Assembly (NCBI GenBank): GCA_012961745.1
Contig: DTYT01000178.1
Location: forward strand, 1 to 8,339
Reading direction: 5' to 3'
DNA from: Kiritimatiellia bacterium
GTDB lineage: Bacteria > Verrucomicrobiota > Kiritimatiellia > B70-G9
Length of the DNA: 8,339 bases
The notes beneath the pieces are model-generated. The model saw only the letters and a list, made by a program, of their open reading frames with translations, did not search any database and was not told where the DNA came from. Shown here piece by piece: positions 5,240 to 8,339 of the stretch; position 1 is the first letter of the stretch; each line of letters begins with the position of its first letter. Made by a program: the position numbers and the translations under genes.

Positions 5240-7425
5240 AACCGCCCCAGATAAACGCGCACCGAGACGCCACCGGCGGAGCCGGGCACGCTGACCATTG
5301 CGAACCGCCCTCCCCCCCTGACCTCGGAGGCCAACGATTCCCCGGTCACCACCCATGCTGTACTCCGCCATCTGCCCCTACCGCTACGGTACTCCGCCGC
5401 GTCCACATTCTGATCTCTCCCGAGCCGGATCCGAACCTTCCACAGACGGTCAACCGGCAACTTCCACTTCCCGCGTGGCGGGCCGATCCGTACCGTAATA
5501 CGTTCCTCGCGTGCAACCATTCGCAATGGCGTCTGGATGTAGATTCCCTTCAAGTACTCCCGACTCTCCCCGTCGTCTTCGTACAGCCCGAAATCTGAGG
5601 TTTCCGGTCCAGGGTAGCAATTCAGTTCAATAACCGATGAGTCAAATTCAGCGTTCGTCCCCACCGGCGCACACGGAACGATCGCTCCGGATTTGACGTA
5701 GAGCCCGATCCTATCCAGGGGAAGGCGCACGGTTCGGAACGCCCGCCCGGATACCATCCGCTCGCCTTCCAACTCATACCACCTGCCGCACGGGAAATAG
5801 GCACGCCGGACATATTCGCATCCCCCATTCTTCGGGGCCGGCCCAACTGCTGGCACCACCATGAGAAACGGCCCTAGCATGTATTGCCCCCGTGCACGAT
5901 ATATTCGTGGACCCTCGCCCTCGAACTCCAGGTACATGGGACGGACCAAGGGCAGCCCCTGCCGATGCGCCATCCATGTCAAAGAATACAGGTACGGCAG
6001 CAAAGCATACCGAAGACGGGTATAGTGCCTGAAGACCCGAAGGGCCCTTCTGCTGAATTTCCACGGCTCACGAATGCCGAAGGCGCTGTGCGTACGGAAA
6101 ATCGGACTGAACGCCCCGAATTGCACCCATCTGACAAAGATCTCCTCGCCGATCCGGCGGTCATGGAATCCCCCGATATCGTGCGACCAATAGATCGCTC
6201 CCAACCCGCAGGAATCCGCGGTGAAATCGACCTGCTTGCGAAGCGTCTCCCACGTAGAATAGGTGTCGCCGGAAAACTGCACCGGGTAACGATGCGACCC
6301 GGGACCACCCCAGCGCGACAGGATAATCCCCCGCTTTCCAGTCCTTTTCTCCCTCAATTCGAAGTACCGCTGATTCAACCACAGTTGTGCGTCGTTGCCA
6401 CCGAACTGGGACTTGGTCCAGCCGTCGATCCACCAAAAGTCCACCCCCTGATCATGGAACGGCCCGAGAAGCACATCTTCCCATGTGCTGACCGCATCCG
6501 GACGCGACCAATCACACACCAGCTTTCCCTCGTGAGGAAGGTGCCCCAGCCGCCTGGTCACCGCTTCCCGGTGACTGTCGGTCTCCGGAAGCGGCTCGTA
6601 CCCATCATAGCCCGGATGATCATTCAACCCCACCCGCACTCCAAGTCGGTGAAGGGCCTCCAGAGTCCGCCGGGGATTCGCGAAATACTTGCGACTCCAA
6701 TCGTACCCCGCCCAGCCACCCCGCCAGTCGGTGTCAATCATCAATACGTCAATCGGGATACCTTCCCGGCGATATCGCTCCACCAGCCGTAAGAACTTGC
6801 CGGATGTGTATGGATACCACCGTGAATACCAGAATCCCAGGGCCCACAAGGGAACCAGGGGAATCCGACCCAGCACGTAAACCAGATCCTTCAAAGCCGA
6901 AACGTAGTTGGCTCCATACGCAAAAAAGAAACCGTCAAACTTCACCCGTCGCGCCAGGTTCTCCGGCCAGCGGTAGCGGCGGTTCCAGTACACCCCGCCC
7001 GGATTCTCCAGAAGATGTCCCCCCTCAGTACTGAGAATCCCCTGCACCGGACACGGATCCGGCTGCTGCCTCCAATTGTCGAGGGACCTGGTCACCGTAC
7101 CCAGATTGCCGGTATCCGGTTTCCCCGGCGTCCACACTGTTCGTTCACCAAAGGCGTTGCGATGCACAATCCGCAAGTTGTCCGTGGAGAACTCACGCTC
7201 GTCGTTCCGGTATTCCAATGTGAAGCGGTCCGTCGCAAGAACCAGCCGATCCGTAGTCCGCTCCACTACAGCAGTCGTGGGCCGCGGGAGCCTACGGCCG
7301 GCTATCAACGGGGCGTACGGGCTGAAACGTCCCTGTAGCGCATACTCCATACGGATACACCCCGGGCGGTATACCGTGAAACGCGCATTGCCCATTCTCA
7401 CGGGGGTCAGGATGACCCTTTTCAT
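5236..7425 (-). CDS. Glycoside hydrolase family 31 (alpha-glucosidase/alpha-xylosidase type)
   Basis: Family 31 enzymes are retaining alpha-glycosidases (some transglycosylases) acting on alpha-linked glucosides, xylosides or related sugars. The 729-residue protein has an N-terminal beta-sandwich (about 1-180) and a TIM barrel from about 190 (ALGFWYSRWYPYTSG). The likely nucleophile is D334 in FWWIDGW and the acid/base D387 in FSGDTYSTWETL, followed by YWSHDIGGF (412-420). The last two blocks resemble the matching part of E. coli YicI. C-terminal beta domains run from about 500 (YEDDG at 615-619). There is no signal peptide, so a cytoplasmic enzyme is likely. Start: ATG 7425, with an in-frame TAG five codons upstream; the ribosome binding site is weak, and a second Met at residue 11 is possible. 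The TGA stop overlaps the acyltransferase start. Substrate cannot be read from sequence alone. Confidence 0.92.
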   Translation of the reverse strand: MKRVILTPVRMGNARFTVYRPGCIRMEYALQGRFSPYAPLIAGRRLPRPTTAVVERTTDRLVLATDRFTLEYRNDEREFSTDNLRIVHRNAFGERTVWTPGKPDTGNLGTVTRSLDNWRQQPDPCPVQGILSTEGGHLLENPGGVYWNRRYRWPENLARRVKFDGFFFAYGANYVSALKDLVYVLGRIPLVPLWALGFWYSRWYPYTSGKFLRLVERYRREGIPIDVLMIDTDWRGGWAGYDWSRKYFANPRRTLEALHRLGVRVGLNDHPGYDGYEPLPETDSHREAVTRRLGHLPHEGKLVCDWSRPDAVSTWEDVLLGPFHDQGVDFWWIDGWTKSQFGGNDAQLWLNQRYFELREKRTGKRGIILSRWGGPGSHRYPVQFSGDTYSTWETLRKQVDFTADSCGLGAIYWSHDIGGFHDRRIGEEIFVRWVQFGAFSPIFRTHSAFGIREPWKFSRRALRVFRHYTRLRYALLPYLYSLTWMAHRQGLPLVRPMYLEFEGEGPRIYRARGQYMLGPFLMVVPAVGPAPKNGGCEYVRRAYFPCGRWYELEGERMVSGRAFRTVRLPLDRIGLYVKSGAIVPCAPVGTNAEFDSSVIELNCYPGPETSDFGLYEDDGESREYLKGIYIQTPLRMVAREERITVRIGPPRGKWKLPVDRLWKVRIRLGRDQNVDAAEYRSGRGRWRSTAWVVTGESLASEVRGGGRFAMVSVPGSAGGVSVRVYLGRL

Positions 7426-7611
7426 CGTCGGCCCGTTCTACCAAACCGCGTCCACCACATTCCCCTCAAGGACGGCCTGCTGAGTTGCCCGAGACGGCCA
7501 AATACCCCACAACCTTTTGCTGTTCAAGCGATTTATCTGCAGAGCGACCGCAAAATCGGCTTTGAGAGGACCCCATACTTGTCAGGGATACTATGACTGG
7601 AAAAGCCTGGT
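7426..7611. other. Gap between clpC and the GH31 gene
   Basis: This 186-base gap holds no recognised gene and no clear rho-independent terminator after clpC. On the minus strand a 47-codon stop-free frame (7441-7581) runs in phase with GH31 up to a TAG at 7438-7440. It has no ATG. The only promoter candidate I see is listed separately. Confidence 0.5.
7499..7527 (-). promoter_or_regulatory. Weak promoter candidate for the GH31-acyltransferase genes
   Basis: TTGAAC (7522-7527) and TATTTG (7499-7504) on the minus strand are 17 bases apart. The first matches 4 of 6 and the second 3 of 6 consensus positions. It would give a leader of about 65-70 bases before the GH31 ATG. The match is weak and may be chance. 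Confidence 0.22.
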
Positions 7612-8339
7612 TCAGTGCGCGGTATCCGAACCGGTAGCCGCCAGCTCGCGAAAGACCAGATCATCTCCCGCCACCGCCACCTCGACAGTTCCGCCCCCGC
7701 GGATATTGCCTCGCAGAATCTCCTCCGCCAAACGGTCTTCCATGTATCGCGCTACCGCCCTCCGCATCGGACGCGCACCATACACCCGGTCGAACCCTTT
7801 GGCGAGCAGAAATTCCCGGGCATCCGGGAGAAGCTTCAGAACGATTCTGCGTGCCTGTAGCCGTTCCTGTACCTTGGCCAGCTCCAGATCCAGGATCTTC
7901 TCTACATCCGCCTTTTCCAGGGGACGAAAGACGATTACCTCGTCTACTCTATTCAACAGCTCCGGACGGAACACGCGCCGAGCTTCATCCATCATCCGAT
8001 CCCGCAGAGTCTCGTAGTCGCTCTCGGATTCCCCCGCCGCGAATCCCAGCGTCCCGCCGCCTGACACGTATTCGGCACCCAGATTGGACGTCATTATCAG
8101 GATCGTATTACGAAAATCCACCGTCCGCCCCAGACTGTCGGTCAATCGTCCCTCCTCCAGGATCTGAAGCAGGAGATGCATCACGTCTGGATGAGCCTTT
8201 TCCACCTCGTCGAATAAGACGACCGAATACGGCCTACGGCGCACCTGCTCGGTAAGCTGCCCGCCCTCCTCATATCCCACATAGCCCGGAGGCGATCCCA
8301 CCAGGCGAGATGAAGAGAACTTTTCCATGTATTCGCTCA
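7612..8339 (-). CDS. clpC: ATP-dependent Clp unfoldase, ClpC type, C-terminal part (5' end beyond window)
   Basis: ClpC is a hexameric AAA+ unfoldase that feeds proteins to the ClpP peptidase in the cytoplasm. Only the second AAA+ module is visible. Counting from the Met at 8328, the pore loop is GYVG (15-18), Walker B VVLFDE (36-41), sensor 1 Asn N82 in MTSNLG, the arginine finger R127 in RPELLNR, and sensor 2 GAR at 184-186. LGF (94-96) sits where ClpC/ClpA proteins carry the ClpP-binding tripeptide, a loop ClpB lacks, so ClpC is preferred over ClpB. The frame is open to the right edge with SEY before that Met, matching the usual SEYMEKF context, so 8328 is an internal residue and not the start. 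The Walker A motif and N-terminal domains are outside the window. The stop is TGA at 7612. A gap of 186 bases separates it from GH31, so it may be a separate unit. Confidence 0.93.
   Translation of the reverse strand, partial: SEYMEKFSSSRLVGSPPGYVGYEEGGQLTEQVRRRPYSVVLFDEVEKAHPDVMHLLLQILEEGRLTDSLGRTVDFRNTILIMTSNLGAEYVSGGGTLGFAAGESESDYETLRDRMMDEARRVFRPELLNRVDEVIVFRPLEKADVEKILDLELAKVQERLQARRIVLKLLPDAREFLLAKGFDRVYGARPMRRAVARYMEDRLAEEILRGNIRGGGTVEVAVAGDDLVFRELAATGSDTAH

Noticed and set aside
5240..5371. Upstream start for the acyltransferase at 5371.
   Set aside because: It would add 44 Arg/Gly-rich residues wholly inside the GH31 gene; the ATGA overlap start at 5239 fits family length.
7540..7611. 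Possible terminator after clpC (GTCA/TGAC arms near 7580-7600).
   Set aside because: The arms are only four bases long, the stem is weak and no T-run follows.
1..8339. tRNA, rRNA, CRISPR array, insertion sequence, riboswitch or defence system.
   Set aside because: I looked for repeats, transposase-like frames and structured leaders and saw none that could be supported.

Overview
The window is a GC-rich, gene-dense stretch of a bacterial chromosome in which every supported gene lies on the minus strand. In transcription order (right to left) these are: the C-terminal part of a ClpC-type AAA+ unfoldase (cut by the right edge), a family 31 glycoside hydrolase, a lipid A-type acyltransferase interrupted by an in-frame TAG, a small three-helix membrane protein of unknown function, a full-length eukaryote-like (type 2) isoleucyl-tRNA synthetase, and a TraR/DksA zinc-finger regulator with a long basic N-terminal tail (cut by the left edge). 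I see no RNA gene, mobile element, CRISPR array or strong terminator, and no gene-free stretch longer than 300 bases.

The lipid A-type acyltransferase implies a diderm, LPS-making cell. A type 2 IleRS followed directly by a TraR/DksA protein recalls an order I remember from the Verrucomicrobiota/PVC group, where lspA often comes next. I therefore lean to a PVC or neighbouring uncultured lineage. This is inference from protein style and gene order, not an alignment.

Right part (5236-8339): clpC ends at 7612. A 186-base gap with one weak promoter candidate leads to the GH31 gene. The GH31 stop codon overlaps the acyltransferase start as ATGA, so the two are probably cotranscribed and translationally coupled. 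The GH31 enzyme has the catalytic aspartates expected of the family and no visible signal peptide, so it probably acts in the cytoplasm.

Middle part (3793-5239): the acyltransferase reads as a normal family member except that TAG stands where relatives usually have a glutamine codon. The remaining 40 codons, including the conserved PEQW/HRRW motif, stay intact and in frame. A 129-residue membrane protein follows 72 bases later with a good ribosome binding site.

Left part (1-3845): ileS has a plausible promoter of its own just upstream, and traR/dksA follows after 81 bases with a strong ribosome binding site. The two probably form a housekeeping unit that continues beyond the left edge. I found no obvious new multi-gene system. 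The best leads are the amber-interrupted acyltransferase, its coupling to a glycosidase, the histone-like tail on the DksA-family protein, and the unassigned membrane protein.
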